Assembly: GCF_002224675.1 (NCBI RefSeq)
Contig: NZ_NMPZ01000006.1
Location: 1 to 64,000 of the forward strand
DNA: 64,000 bases
Direction: 5' to 3'
Source of the DNA: Segatella copri
Lineage (GTDB): Bacteria; Bacteroidota; Bacteroidia; Bacteroidales; Bacteroidaceae
The notes under the pieces: generated by a model
Databases searched by the model: none
The model's input: only the letters and a program-made list of their open reading frames with translations
What the model was told of the DNA's origin: nothing
Shown here: positions 40,986 through 49,798 of the stretch, piece after piece
Position numbering within the stretch: the first letter of the stretch is position 1
Layout: every line of letters starts with the position of its first letter
Translations under genes and position numbers: made by a program

Positions 40986-41903
40986 TTACTTATTTACCTG
41001 GAACTTGGTGCAGCCATCTGCAAAGAATGCATTGATCTGCTTGGCAGCTGCGATACCAGCATTGATGTTAGCCTCGGCTGTCTGCGCACCCATCTTCTTA
41101 GGGGTTGAGAAGTAGCGGCCCTCGAACTTGGCGAAGTCTGCATCAGCATCTGGCTTGATGTCGGTGATGAACTTCAAGTCCTCACGCTCTGCAAGAAGCT
41201 TCAGGAGCTCAGGCTCATTGATGACCTCCTTGCGGGCTGTATTGATAAGAATACCACCCTTAGGCAACTGGTTCACGGTCTTGTAATCGATGCTCTTGAT
41301 AGTCTCTGGAGTAGCAGGGATATGAAGAGAAACGATATCGCAAGTCTGGAACAGCTCATCCTGAGACTTCACGGCGTGAACACCTGCAGCCTCGATGACA
41401 TCTGCAGGGCAGAAGGCATCATAAGCAGACACTTCCATACCGAAGCCCTTGGCGATGCGAGCTACATTGCGACCCACGTTACCAAATGCCAGGATACCCA
41501 ACTTCTTACCCTTCAACTCAGAGCCAGCCTTGCCATTGTAGAAATTACGAACTGTGAAAACCAGCAAACCGAATACCAGCTCGGCAACGGCGTTGGAGTT
41601 CTGACCAGGAGTATTCTCGGCTACTACGTTGTGAGCAGTAGCAGCAGCCAGGTCGATATTATCATAACCTGCACCGGCACGAACGATAATCTTCAGGTTC
41701 TTGGCTGCGTCGAGCACCTCGGCATCAGCCTTGTCAGAACGGATAATCATCGCATCCACATCCTTCACGGCATCGAGAAGCTGAGCCTTCTCTGTATATT
41801 TTTCGAGCAGTACCAACTCATTGCCTGCTCCCTCTATTTCTTTCTTAATGCCCTCGACAGCAGCTGCTGCGAATGGCTTTTCTGTTGCAACTAATACTTT
41901 CAT
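40986..41903 (-). CDS. serA: D-3-phosphoglycerate dehydrogenase, short form
   Basis: SerA oxidises 3-phosphoglycerate to 3-phosphohydroxypyruvate, the first step of serine synthesis. The 305-residue protein has the NAD-binding loop LGILAFGNVGRNVARIAKGFG, the substrate arginine region NTARKEVINE and the histidine region near PKKMGAQTAEA. The C-terminal ACT or ASB regulatory domains of longer enzymes are missing, so serine feedback through an ACT domain is not expected. It lies 73 bp after serC. Confidence 0.92.
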   Translation of the reverse strand: MKVLVATEKPFAAAAVEGIKKEIEGAGNELVLLEKYTEKAQLLDAVKDVDAMIIRSDKADAEVLDAAKNLKIIVRAGAGYDNIDLAAATAHNVVAENTPGQNSNAVAELVFGLLVFTVRNFYNGKAGSELKGKKLGILAFGNVGRNVARIAKGFGMEVSAYDAFCPADVIEAAGVHAVKSQDELFQTCDIVSLHIPATPETIKSIDYKTVNQLPKGGILINTARKEVINEPELLKLLAEREDLKFITDIKPDADADFAKFEGRYFSTPKKMGAQTAEANINAGIAAAKQINAFFADGCTKFQVNK

Positions 41904-41976
41904 ACTTGAATCCTTTAAGAATCAATTATCACCAAGGATAATTATAAATTATTAATTGTTAATTATAAATTATCAA

Positions 41977-43047
41977 TTAGTGTTGTGCTTCAAAATCCTG
42001 CATAGCCTTGACGAGTGCCTGAACACCCTCCATGGTCTGTGCATTGTAGCAGCTGGCACGGAAACCACCTACAGAACGGTGACCCTTGACACCAACCATG
42101 CCACGCTCTGTAGCGAAATCAAGGAATGGCTTCTCCAGTTCCTTGTACTCATCGTTCATCACGAAGCAGATGTTCATCAATGAGCGGGATGCCTCTTCCA
42201 CGGTACCCTTGAAGAGCTTGTTGCGGTCAATCTCTGCATAGAGAACCTCAGCACGCTCGTGAGCTCGCTTGTCAGCAGCCTCTACGCCACCATTTGCCTT
42301 CAACCAGCGGAGGTTCTCCATCAAAGTATAGATAGGAACTACAGGAGGAGTATTGAACATACTGCCCTTCTCTACGTGAGTACGATAGTCGAGCATGGTA
42401 GGAATCTCGCGAGGAGCCTTGCCGAGCATATCATCCTTCACGACGATGACGGTAACACCAGCCATAGAGAGGTTCTTCTGGGCACCAGCATAGATGGCGG
42501 TGTACTTTGAAACATCCACAGGACGGCTCATGATATCTGATGACATATCAGAAATCAAAGGCACGTTCACATCTGGATCTACACGGAGTTCGGTACCATA
42601 TATGGTATTGTTGCTTGTGAGATGCAAATAATCACAATCGGCTGGCACAACGTTAGGAACCTGAGGATAGAAAGTGTAATTGGCGTCGGACGATGATGCG
42701 ATCTCCACGACCTCACCAAAATGCTTTGCCTCTTTCATAGCCTTCTTAGCCCAAGTACCAGAATTAATGTAGGCAGCCTTCTTGATGAGGAAGTTGGCAG
42801 GAATCTGCATAAACTGCAACGACGCACCACCACCAAGGAAGATTACGGAGTAACCCTCAGGAATGTCAAGAAGCTCCTTGAAGAGGGAGACAGCCTCGTC
42901 GACAACTGGCTGGAAATCCTTAGCACGGTGGCTGATTTCCATCAATGAAAGACCTGAACCATTAAAATCCAAAATCTGCTTTGCTGTGTTCTCAATCACT
43001 TCACGTGGAAGCATTGATGGACCTGCGTTAAAATTGTACTTCTTCAT
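41977..43047 (-). CDS. serC: Phosphoserine aminotransferase
   Basis: SerC transaminates 3-phosphohydroxypyruvate to phosphoserine and also serves pyridoxal-phosphate synthesis. The 356-residue protein begins [14 protein letters not shown]. It has the PLP-binding lysine in [12 protein letters not shown] and the substrate arginines in RSVGGFRAS and [10 protein letters not shown]. It is the first gene of the serC-serA set. Confidence 0.96.
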   Translation of the reverse strand: MKKYNFNAGPSMLPREVIENTAKQILDFNGSGLSLMEISHRAKDFQPVVDEAVSLFKELLDIPEGYSVIFLGGGASLQFMQIPANFLIKKAAYINSGTWAKKAMKEAKHFGEVVEIASSSDANYTFYPQVPNVVPADCDYLHLTSNNTIYGTELRVDPDVNVPLISDMSSDIMSRPVDVSKYTAIYAGAQKNLSMAGVTVIVVKDDMLGKAPREIPTMLDYRTHVEKGSMFNTPPVVPIYTLMENLRWLKANGGVEAADKRAHERAEVLYAEIDRNKLFKGTVEEASRSLMNICFVMNDEYKELEKPFLDFATERGMVGVKGHRSVGGFRASCYNAQTMEGVQALVKAMQDFEAQH

Positions 43048-43082
43048 CTTGTTTAATTATTTTAGTTTTCTGACTATGCTAT

Positions 43083-43191
43083 TCCTGTTAGCAGGAACAG
43101 TATAAGCGCAATCCACCCATTTAGGCAACTGAGCAACCCTAATGTATGGATTTACGGATGCGAAATTACATATTTTATTTGAATCTACCAA
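43083..43191 (-). promoter_or_regulatory. Promoter and structured leader of serC
   Basis: A -33 TTTG (43188-43191) is followed at 20 bp by TAATTTCG (43160-43167), one mismatch from TAnnTTTG. The leader is about 105 nt and carries a 6-bp hairpin (TTCCTG-TTAG-CAGGAA, about 43083-43098). I recognise no known riboswitch. Confidence 0.45.
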
Positions 43192-43296
43192 ATTTTCCTG
43201 CACATTTTTAGCGATTTGGGCAAAAATCTTTCATTTTGTCAGTGCTTTTAACATATTTATCGCATATTTATGCCATAAATATCAATTTATAACAAG

Positions 43297-43336
43297 AAAA
43301 GCCTCCTCTGGATATAATTTCCAAGAAGAGGCTTTT
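43297..43336 (-). terminator. Terminator of the DbpA-like helicase gene
   Basis: AAAAGCCTC (43297-43305) / GAGGCTTTT (43328-43336), with further pairing inside (TGG / CCA), ends in a T-run on the minus strand. It lies 14 bp past the helicase stop. Confidence 0.75.
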
Positions 43337-43349
43337 ATCTACATTAGAA

Positions 43350-44669
43350 TCATCGCACTTCTTCTACGATGGTCTTTACGCCCTTAATTTTCTCACCCTT
43401 TACATTGTTGAGCACACTTCTCAACTTTGGTCGGGCTATCGCTGCATAGGCATAGCGGTCGTTGACATCAATCTTTCCGATTTCAGACGAATTCAATCCG
43501 CCCTTCTTGCAAAGGAAGCCCAGGATATCACCCTTGCTGATCTTATCCTTCTTTCCCTTACCTATATATAAGGTAGCCATTTTTGGCTTTGCAGGCATCG
43601 GCAACTCCTCAACGGCAGGAATCTCGTAATCCTCTACCTCTGCATCAACATATTCCGGAATGTGCTCCTCTGGACCCAACAGGAAGAAAGCTCTGCCCTG
43701 TGCCTCCCATCTTGCAGTACGACCCACACGATGGATATAGCCATCCTCGCTTTCCGGCATGTGGTAATGGATGATGTTATCAATGTCTGGGATATCGAGA
43801 CCACGTGATGCGAGATCGGTACTCACCAGGATATTGGCACTGCCGTTGCTGAAACGATAAAGTGAAGCCTCGCGCTCCTTCTGCTCCAGACCGCCATGGA
43901 AGAAAGAGGTAGAGAACCCCTGCTCCACCAGATACTTATTGGTACGCTCTACGCTATCACGATAGTTCAGGAAGACGATGGTACTCTGGTCGCCCAAACT
44001 GCGGAGCAGCATACCCAGACTCTCCAGCTTATCCTTCACCGGACTTTCCACCTTATATATATGTACACGTTCAGGCACCTGCTCCTCGTCCATTCGATAA
44101 TCAATCTTCTCTACTCTGCCCATGTGTACGAAACGAGGAATCTCCTCAGCCTCGGTAGCAGAAAGCAGGAAGTGACGGCGCAAGCCAGGAAGCGATTTCA
44201 CCAAACGGCTCATCTCATCCTGGAAACCCATTTCCAGACATTTATCAAATTCATCAATTACGAGATATCTGATATGGTAACGGTTCAGATTACCCTTATC
44301 AAGATGATCGTTCAGACGGCCTGGAGTTCCGAAGACAATCTGTGGGCGCACCTGCTTCATCACGCGATGCTCATCCATTGTCGCACGACCTCCATAACAA
44401 GCCATGGCACGAAGTCCGCTACCCATATTCTTGAGCACGGTGGCAGACTGCAGCGCCAGCTCTCTACCCGGAGTCACCACGATAGCCTGCGGCTCATCGT
44501 CGCCGGCATCAATGAGTTGCGAGAGCGGCAGGAGATAAGCCAGCGTCTTACCACTACCCGTAGGCGAAAGCACTACCACATCTCTATCGGTGTGCAGCAC
44601 GGCCTGCATCGCATCCTGCTGCATATCGTTGAGTTCGATACCCAACTTATCTAAAATTCTATCTATCAT
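43350..44669 (-). CDS. DEAD-box RNA helicase, DbpA-like, with DEFD motif
   Basis: An ATP-dependent RNA helicase of 439 residues. Motifs in order: Walker A SPTGSGKT, PGRELA, FGTPGRL, motif II VIDEFDK (DEFD in place of DEAD), motif III SAT, STDLASRGLDIPDID and HRVGRTARW. The C-terminal about 75 residues (KGKKDKISKGDILGFLCKKGGL to VEEVR) match the DbpA RNA-binding domain. This domain targets 23S rRNA hairpin 92 in E. coli, so a role in large-subunit assembly is likely. It starts 25 bp after the TPR gene. Confidence 0.9.
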   Translation of the reverse strand: MIDRILDKLGIELNDMQQDAMQAVLHTDRDVVVLSPTGSGKTLAYLLPLSQLIDAGDDEPQAIVVTPGRELALQSATVLKNMGSGLRAMACYGGRATMDEHRVMKQVRPQIVFGTPGRLNDHLDKGNLNRYHIRYLVIDEFDKCLEMGFQDEMSRLVKSLPGLRRHFLLSATEAEEIPRFVHMGRVEKIDYRMDEEQVPERVHIYKVESPVKDKLESLGMLLRSLGDQSTIVFLNYRDSVERTNKYLVEQGFSTSFFHGGLEQKEREASLYRFSNGSANILVSTDLASRGLDIPDIDNIIHYHMPESEDGYIHRVGRTARWEAQGRAFFLLGPEEHIPEYVDAEVEDYEIPAVEELPMPAKPKMATLYIGKGKKDKISKGDILGFLCKKGGLNSSEIGKIDVNDRYAYAAIARPKLRSVLNNVKGEKIKGVKTIVEEVR

Positions 44670-44694
44670 TGTCTTTTGTTTATTGAAAAAGAGA

Positions 44695-45972
44695 TTACCT
44701 TTTCTTCATGATTTTATCTATTTCATCAAACTCCTTACCCATATTCAGGTTCAGATAGATGGTATAGAGCGGAAAAGCCCATTTAGACTGCTCATCAGGC
44801 TGAAGCTTTCTATACTTGACGAGATAAGGGAGTGCCTTCCTGTAATTGGCATCCACCTGTTCACGCACCTTTCTCGAAGTCTGCGAACTCTTATCCTGCT
44901 CCACTGCCATATTGAAGTAACAGATGCCTGCATTATAATATGGATCGGCAAGTTCCTCATTCACGGAGATAGCCTTATCGCTTACCTTGATACACTCCTG
45001 GAGCTTGCTCTGTTCGAAGAGGATGTTGCTCTTGGCAACAAGATACATATCACTGTCTGGCACAATGGTGAGAGCCTTATCTACTACTGCCATCGCAGAA
45101 TCCAGCTGATTGATATCTACATAAAACTCCACGAGTCGTGGGAAGAAATACGGGAAAGTAGGCACCCGTTCGAATCCTTCCTTGAGCGATGCCAGATAGC
45201 GCGCTGTATCCTTCTCCAGATAATAGGTTTCGGCAAGATACTGCAACATATAGTTGTAATGCACGGTATCTTTCAGCGCTACATAAGAATGATGCAGCGT
45301 TGCCTTGGGATCCTTCATCTTATAGCCGGAATATACGGCATAATAGGCAGCCAAAGGAAGATGCTTATCCTTCTGGCTGTAATCGTACGACCGGAACAAC
45401 GGCTGGTTGGCACAATCTATATAACGGTCGAAGAACTTATAGGAATCGGCATACTTCTTCTTACCGAGGAACCACAGTCCACCGTTAAAGAGATTGGTGC
45501 GGATATGGGAAAGATAATCAGCATGCTGCTTACGGAATTCGATTTCCACCTTTCCCTTTTTGTTAGGAACCATCTCTACAGAATCAAACTGCTGCGCAAT
45601 CTCGAAGAGCTGTCGGGTGAAATTGAAGAGCTGGGCAGTATCATACTTCTGCTTGAGATAGAGCTTTTCGTTACCCTGCTCGTATTGCTTACGTACGGCA
45701 TCGAAGTAGAGGTTCCAGATTTTCTTGTTGTTCTGATTGGCAGAATCTGCCAGAAGTTTCTGCATGCTTGCCTGCGCCTGAGGCAGGTTCTTGCCCGACT
45801 TCACCTGATCCTTCGCCAATTGAATTTCCTTCTTCTGGGCAAAGCCCGCAGATGGCACAAGAAGGAGCATCCACAATAGGACACTCGCCAAGTTGCGGAA
45901 AAACGGATATCCCCATTTACTTCTATATCCCGATATTTTATGTCTCAATCTATTATTTATTTCCATAATCAT
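44695..45972 (-). CDS. Secreted tetratricopeptide-repeat protein
   Basis: The 425-residue protein has a basic N-terminus and a hydrophobic segment (NLASVLLWMLLLVPSAGFAQ, about 27-46) fitting a signal peptide cut after FAQ or nearby. The rest is helical with TPR-like units (YYAVYSGYKMKDPKATLHHSYVAL, LVEFYVDINQLDSAMAVVDKALTIVPDS, AGICYFNMAVEQ). It is probably a periplasmic scaffold. Its start (ATG at 45972 or 45966) overlaps the end of the upstream membrane-protein gene by up to 20 bp, indicating coupling. Confidence 0.8.
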   Translation of the reverse strand: MIMEINNRLRHKISGYRSKWGYPFFRNLASVLLWMLLLVPSAGFAQKKEIQLAKDQVKSGKNLPQAQASMQKLLADSANQNNKKIWNLYFDAVRKQYEQGNEKLYLKQKYDTAQLFNFTRQLFEIAQQFDSVEMVPNKKGKVEIEFRKQHADYLSHIRTNLFNGGLWFLGKKKYADSYKFFDRYIDCANQPLFRSYDYSQKDKHLPLAAYYAVYSGYKMKDPKATLHHSYVALKDTVHYNYMLQYLAETYYLEKDTARYLASLKEGFERVPTFPYFFPRLVEFYVDINQLDSAMAVVDKALTIVPDSDMYLVAKSNILFEQSKLQECIKVSDKAISVNEELADPYYNAGICYFNMAVEQDKSSQTSRKVREQVDANYRKALPYLVKYRKLQPDEQSKWAFPLYTIYLNLNMGKEFDEIDKIMKKR

Positions 45973-47056
45973 AATAGTACCAATATGTGTTGCTGTATGT
46001 ATCGCGGAGAACAGACTGGCGTTCTACCGGATTGCTATACTTACGCTCCATCGACTGATAATCGGAAAAATCGGCATCCATCACGTTGTCGTGAAACTCT
46101 ACGATAGGATGCGTCCGAAGATGACAATAGAGCAAAATTGCCTCTTTGTAATGAGTTGGCAGCTTGGTCAATTCGTGATACTTAACCAGCTTGCGGACAA
46201 ATTCATCGAGCTTCTTGTCCAACAGAAGCGCACAAAGCTCGTACTCCTTCGAGAGGCGATACTTCAGACGATGTTTCTTCATCCAGGGCGATGTTCCATA
46301 CATCCACACCGGAGCCTGCCACATCAATGCCTTGACGGACGTGCCATTGATATACATCGATTGGCTGCCGCCTACCAATGGATAGGAGAAAAGACGGCTG
46401 CCCAGCTCGCCCGTTCTGTAAAGACAGGCTATACGGAGCATCGTAAGCGACGAATCGGTCTGCAGGGATTTCTCTCCAACCTCTAAAGCTTTTTCATACT
46501 GTTTTTCTTTCATCAGATGTTCCATCTTCATTCTTTCGTGAAAGAGGCGATCATTGTTGGTGATGAAGATAACTGCCAGCATCATCACGACAAGCTGGGA
46601 GATGTTCACCCATGAGTAACGCGAGAACCAACCGAAACTATGTGGTTCCTGCTCAAGAGGTTCCAACTGTCTGACCACCCACATCACACCAGCCCAGACC
46701 AGGAGACTGAAAGGCAGAACAAGCCACCACCAGCCCAGCGAAACACTGGTATCTACATGGGTAGGCACATCGGCAATCAGGGCCAGCAAAAGGAATGAAG
46801 GGAAATAAGTAAGTCCGTGAAAACGACGCTTCACACGGGTCACCGCATATGCTCCCAACTGCAGCAGAAAGCATACAAAGGTAACAAGCAGCGGTGCAAG
46901 CGTATAGAAATAATCTGTCTTACCTTCTGATAAGACATGCTGCGCCACGGCTAAAATATCTGCCTGGTAACAAGCCAGGAATGTATAAGCAAAAACTAAA
47001 AAAATGATAGCACAGGCGAAGCGCATCTTCGCCGTGCTATTCCTTTTATGATCCAT
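45953..47056 (-). CDS. Membrane protein with C-terminal helical repeats (DUF6057-like)
   Basis: The 367-residue protein has about five transmembrane helices in residues 10-175 (e.g. FACAIIFLVFAYTFLAC, FPSFLLLALIADV, WWWLVLPFSLLVWAGVMWVV). A soluble region of TPR-like helices follows (HLMKEKQYEKALEVGEKSLQTDSS onward). The layout resembles Bacteroidetes proteins annotated DUF6057; I am not certain of the assignment. It is 10 bp downstream of glgB and overlaps the TPR gene, so the three share a transcript. A link to glycogen is only suggested by position. Confidence 0.7.
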   Translation of the reverse strand: MDHKRNSTAKMRFACAIIFLVFAYTFLACYQADILAVAQHVLSEGKTDYFYTLAPLLVTFVCFLLQLGAYAVTRVKRRFHGLTYFPSFLLLALIADVPTHVDTSVSLGWWWLVLPFSLLVWAGVMWVVRQLEPLEQEPHSFGWFSRYSWVNISQLVVMMLAVIFITNNDRLFHERMKMEHLMKEKQYEKALEVGEKSLQTDSSLTMLRIACLYRTGELGSRLFSYPLVGGSQSMYINGTSVKALMWQAPVWMYGTSPWMKKHRLKYRLSKEYELCALLLDKKLDEFVRKLVKYHELTKLPTHYKEAILLYCHLRTHPIVEFHDNVMDADFSDYQSMERKYSNPVERQSVLRDTYSNTYWYYYDYGNK

Positions 47057-47066
47057 ATATCTATGT

Positions 47067-49193
47067 TTAATTTTTCTTGAGCACCAGTGCCGAACGGGCT
47101 GGCAAGTAGAGCTTCAACCACTCCTTGCGATCGTTCACATACACAGGGTCATAGTTGGTGAGGTGGGTCATCTCGTCATCGTTCAGACCATTGCCACCAA
47201 ACGCCTTGTTGTCGGTATCGAGTACCACACTATAGGCACCGGTAGGTACCAGGAAGCCATAGTCGGTAAACGAGCGGGTTGGCGAGAAGTTGAAGACGAA
47301 GAGCAGGTCGCCTCTCATATAAGCGAGTACCTGATCGCCATCATTGTGCCAGATTTCAACAACTGGTGTCTTGTTAAAGTTCTTTTCACTCTTAATTGTC
47401 TTGAGCATCTCCTTGTCGAAGTCGCCGAGATAGTGATAGCAGAGATCCTTGTTATCTACCAGATTCCACTGTCTGCGAGCATACTTGTAGCTCCATCCGT
47501 TACCCTCGCGAGGGAAATCAATCCACTCTGGATGACCGAACTCATTACCCATGAAGTTCAGGTAACCGCCATTGATGGTAGAAGCAGTAGCCAGACGGAT
47601 CATCTTGTGCAAGGCAATGCCTCGGTGAACCATATCGTTCTCATCACCCTTCTTGAAGTGCCAGTACATATCAGCATCTATCAGGCGGAAGATGATGGTC
47701 TTGTCGCCTACCAGTGCCTGGTCGTGGCTCTCGCAATAAGAGATGGTCTTCTCGTCTGCACGACGGTTCTTGATTTCCCAGAAGATGCTGGATGGCTTCC
47801 AGTCTTCATCCTTCAGCTCCTTGATGGTCTTGATCCAGTAGTCTGGAATATTCATTGCCATACGATAGTCGAAGCCATAGCCGCCATCGGCAAACTTGGC
47901 AGCCAATCCAGGCATACCGCTCACCTCTTCAGCGATGGTGATGGCATTCTTGTTCACCTCGTGAATCAGACAGTTGGCAAGAGTGAGATAGCAGATAGCG
48001 TTATCATCCTCATGGCCATTGAAGTAGTCACCGTAATTGCAGAACGCCTCTCCCAGACCGTGGCTGTAGTAGAGCATAGAGGTTACACCATCGAAGCGGA
48101 AACCATCGAAGTGGTATTCGCTGAGCCAGTACTTGCAGTTGCTCAGGAGGAAGTGCATCACCTCATCCTTACCATAGTCGAAGCAGAGACTGTCCCAAGC
48201 TGGATGCTCATGTCTGTCGCCAGGATAGAAGTACTGGTTAGGATCACCGGCAAGATTGCCGAGACCTTCCATCTCGTTCTTCACTGCATGAGAGTGAACG
48301 ATATCCATAATGACAGCTATGCCATTCTGATGGGCTGTATCAATGAGAGACTTGAGTTCCTCTGGGGTTCCGAAACGGCTGCTGGCAGCAAAGAAGCTGC
48401 TAACGTGGTAACCGAAGGATCCGTAGTAAGGATGCTCCTGGATAGCCATGATCTGAATGCAGTTGTAACCATCCTCTATGATACGTGGCAACACATTTTC
48501 CTTGAATTCCGTGTAGGTGCCCACCTTCTCGGCATCCTGTCCCATGCCTATGTGGCACTCGTAGATGAGCAGCGGAGTGGTGTTAGGCCTGAAGGTCTTC
48601 TTCTTCCACTTGTAAGGCTCAGGGTTCCATACCTGCGCAGAGAAAATCTTGGTCTGCTCATCCTGAACCACACGGTTAGCCCATGCAGGGATACGCTCGC
48701 CTTCTCCACCTTCCCAGTGCACCTTCATCTTGAAGAGATCACCGTGCTTCATTGCCTTTTCCGAGAGTTTCAACTCCCAGTTGCCGGTGCCCTTGATACG
48801 CTTAGCACGATACTTAGGGCTTTCCTGCCAGCCGTTGAAATCTCCGATGAGATAGATATCTGTAGCATTTGGCGCCCACTCGCGGAACACCCATCCCTTC
48901 TCCGTCTTGTGTAATCCGAAGTAGTCGTATCCGTTGGCGAAATCGCTGAGCGAAATCTTGCCGTTACGGGTAAGCTGGTTGAGTTTCCAGAGCGCATGCT
49001 CATGTCTTCCTACGATAGCAGGCTCAAAGTCTGCCAGATATGGATCGTTCTTCACGAGTCCGATATGTTTTGGGGCAGCAGCCTTCACGGTTTTCTTGGT
49101 AGCGCACTTGGCGGTTGCCTTGCAGGTAGCCTTCTTGGCTGTTGTCTTCTTTGCTGTAGTATTTTTAGCTGAAGTTTTCTTTTCTGTTGCCAT
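47067..49193 (-). CDS. glgB: Glycogen branching enzyme with lysine-rich N-terminal tail
   Basis: GlgB introduces alpha-1,6 branches into glycogen. Residues 43-708 are the enzyme: an N-terminal CBM48 (about 75-175, YFGLHKTEKGWVFREWAPNA) and the GH13 barrel with FDGFRFDGVTSM (nucleophile aspartate), ITIAEEVSGMPG (acid glutamate) and YCESHDQAL (third carboxylate). An all-beta C-domain follows. Residues 1-42 are a K/T/A-rich stretch with TTAKKTTAKKAT repeats, unlike any branching enzyme I know. No later in-frame ATG would give a complete enzyme, so the tail is genuinely part of the frame. The gene follows the YhcH gene by 41 bp. Confidence 0.93.
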   Translation of the reverse strand: MATEKKTSAKNTTAKKTTAKKATCKATAKCATKKTVKAAAPKHIGLVKNDPYLADFEPAIVGRHEHALWKLNQLTRNGKISLSDFANGYDYFGLHKTEKGWVFREWAPNATDIYLIGDFNGWQESPKYRAKRIKGTGNWELKLSEKAMKHGDLFKMKVHWEGGEGERIPAWANRVVQDEQTKIFSAQVWNPEPYKWKKKTFRPNTTPLLIYECHIGMGQDAEKVGTYTEFKENVLPRIIEDGYNCIQIMAIQEHPYYGSFGYHVSSFFAASSRFGTPEELKSLIDTAHQNGIAVIMDIVHSHAVKNEMEGLGNLAGDPNQYFYPGDRHEHPAWDSLCFDYGKDEVMHFLLSNCKYWLSEYHFDGFRFDGVTSMLYYSHGLGEAFCNYGDYFNGHEDDNAICYLTLANCLIHEVNKNAITIAEEVSGMPGLAAKFADGGYGFDYRMAMNIPDYWIKTIKELKDEDWKPSSIFWEIKNRRADEKTISYCESHDQALVGDKTIIFRLIDADMYWHFKKGDENDMVHRGIALHKMIRLATASTINGGYLNFMGNEFGHPEWIDFPREGNGWSYKYARRQWNLVDNKDLCYHYLGDFDKEMLKTIKSEKNFNKTPVVEIWHNDGDQVLAYMRGDLLFVFNFSPTRSFTDYGFLVPTGAYSVVLDTDNKAFGGNGLNDDEMTHLTNYDPVYVNDRKEWLKLYLPARSALVLKKN

Positions 49194-49234
49194 ATATCAT
49201 GATTTTAGATGGTTCTACTATTTGATTAAGGTTT

Positions 49235-49678
49235 TTAAGCCTTTACCTTGAAGATAGCCTTATGGATATCACCCTTGCCGATGCATGGCTGATGACCGTC
49301 CTGTGGGAAGAAGATAGCAAACTGGCCTGGCTTGCAGGTTACCAGTGTCTGAGCCTTCACGCCAGGATACAAGGTACAATCCTTAGCCTCGTCGTATTCC
49401 ACTTCCGGGAGATCCTTCACTGGAGAATATCCATAGGTTTCCTCTGTATTCATAGGAATCTGAATATCAATCATCTGGCGATGTGCCTCGATGGTAGCCT
49501 CTTCCTCGGTCTTGCCGTGAGCTACAGCGATATTCACAAAGAGTTCATCACCCTGGATAGGATGCTTGCCGGTCTCCAACTTAGTGAGATCAGTCTCGTT
49601 GATAAACTTCACTACTTCTGTGAAGAGTGGATTAAGAGAAACATATTTCTCCAAATTGTCTAATGTATCAATTACCAT
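49235..49678 (-). CDS. YhcH/YjgK/YiaL family cupin protein
   Basis: I use the ATG at 49678 (MVIDTLDNLEKYV); the frame extends to 49777 but the first 33 residues are not conserved-looking. The 147-residue protein has HRQMIDIQIPMNTEETYGYSP and FAIFFPQDGHQPCIGKGDIHKAIFKV, the cupin-type metal-site region of the YhcH family, linked to sugar or sialic-acid metabolism in other bacteria. Its substrate is unknown. It lies directly upstream of glgB, hinting at a carbohydrate role. Confidence 0.87.
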   Translation of the reverse strand: MVIDTLDNLEKYVSLNPLFTEVVKFINETDLTKLETGKHPIQGDELFVNIAVAHGKTEEEATIEAHRQMIDIQIPMNTEETYGYSPVKDLPEVEYDEAKDCTLYPGVKAQTLVTCKPGQFAIFFPQDGHQPCIGKGDIHKAIFKVKA

Positions 49679-49767
49679 AGTATATTGAATTTTGTGATTG
49701 ATTTCTACTTTTTTAAGTTTATATTTCAGGAAAGCATAGAAGCGGATAAGCATTTCATTGCCTCTAG

Positions 49768-49785
49768 ATTGAATCATGATTCAAT
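49768..49785. promoter_or_regulatory. Perfect 18-bp palindrome between the MORN and YhcH genes
   Basis: ATTGAATCATGATTCAAT is fully self-complementary. It lies 13 bp past the MORN stop and 90 bp before the YhcH start. It could be an operator, or a small 3' hairpin without a T-run. Confidence 0.4.
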
Positions 49786-49798
49786 TCTTGCCGGAAGT

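Noticed and set aside
44200-44280. DEFD instead of DEAD as a damaged helicase motif
   Set aside because: The other helicase motifs are intact, and from memory DEFD is usual in related Bacteroidetes helicases, so it is not a sign of decay.
47163-48914. 583-codon plus-strand frame opposite glgB
   Set aside because: Antisense shadow of a well-supported GH13 enzyme; there is no promoter and no recognisable motif.
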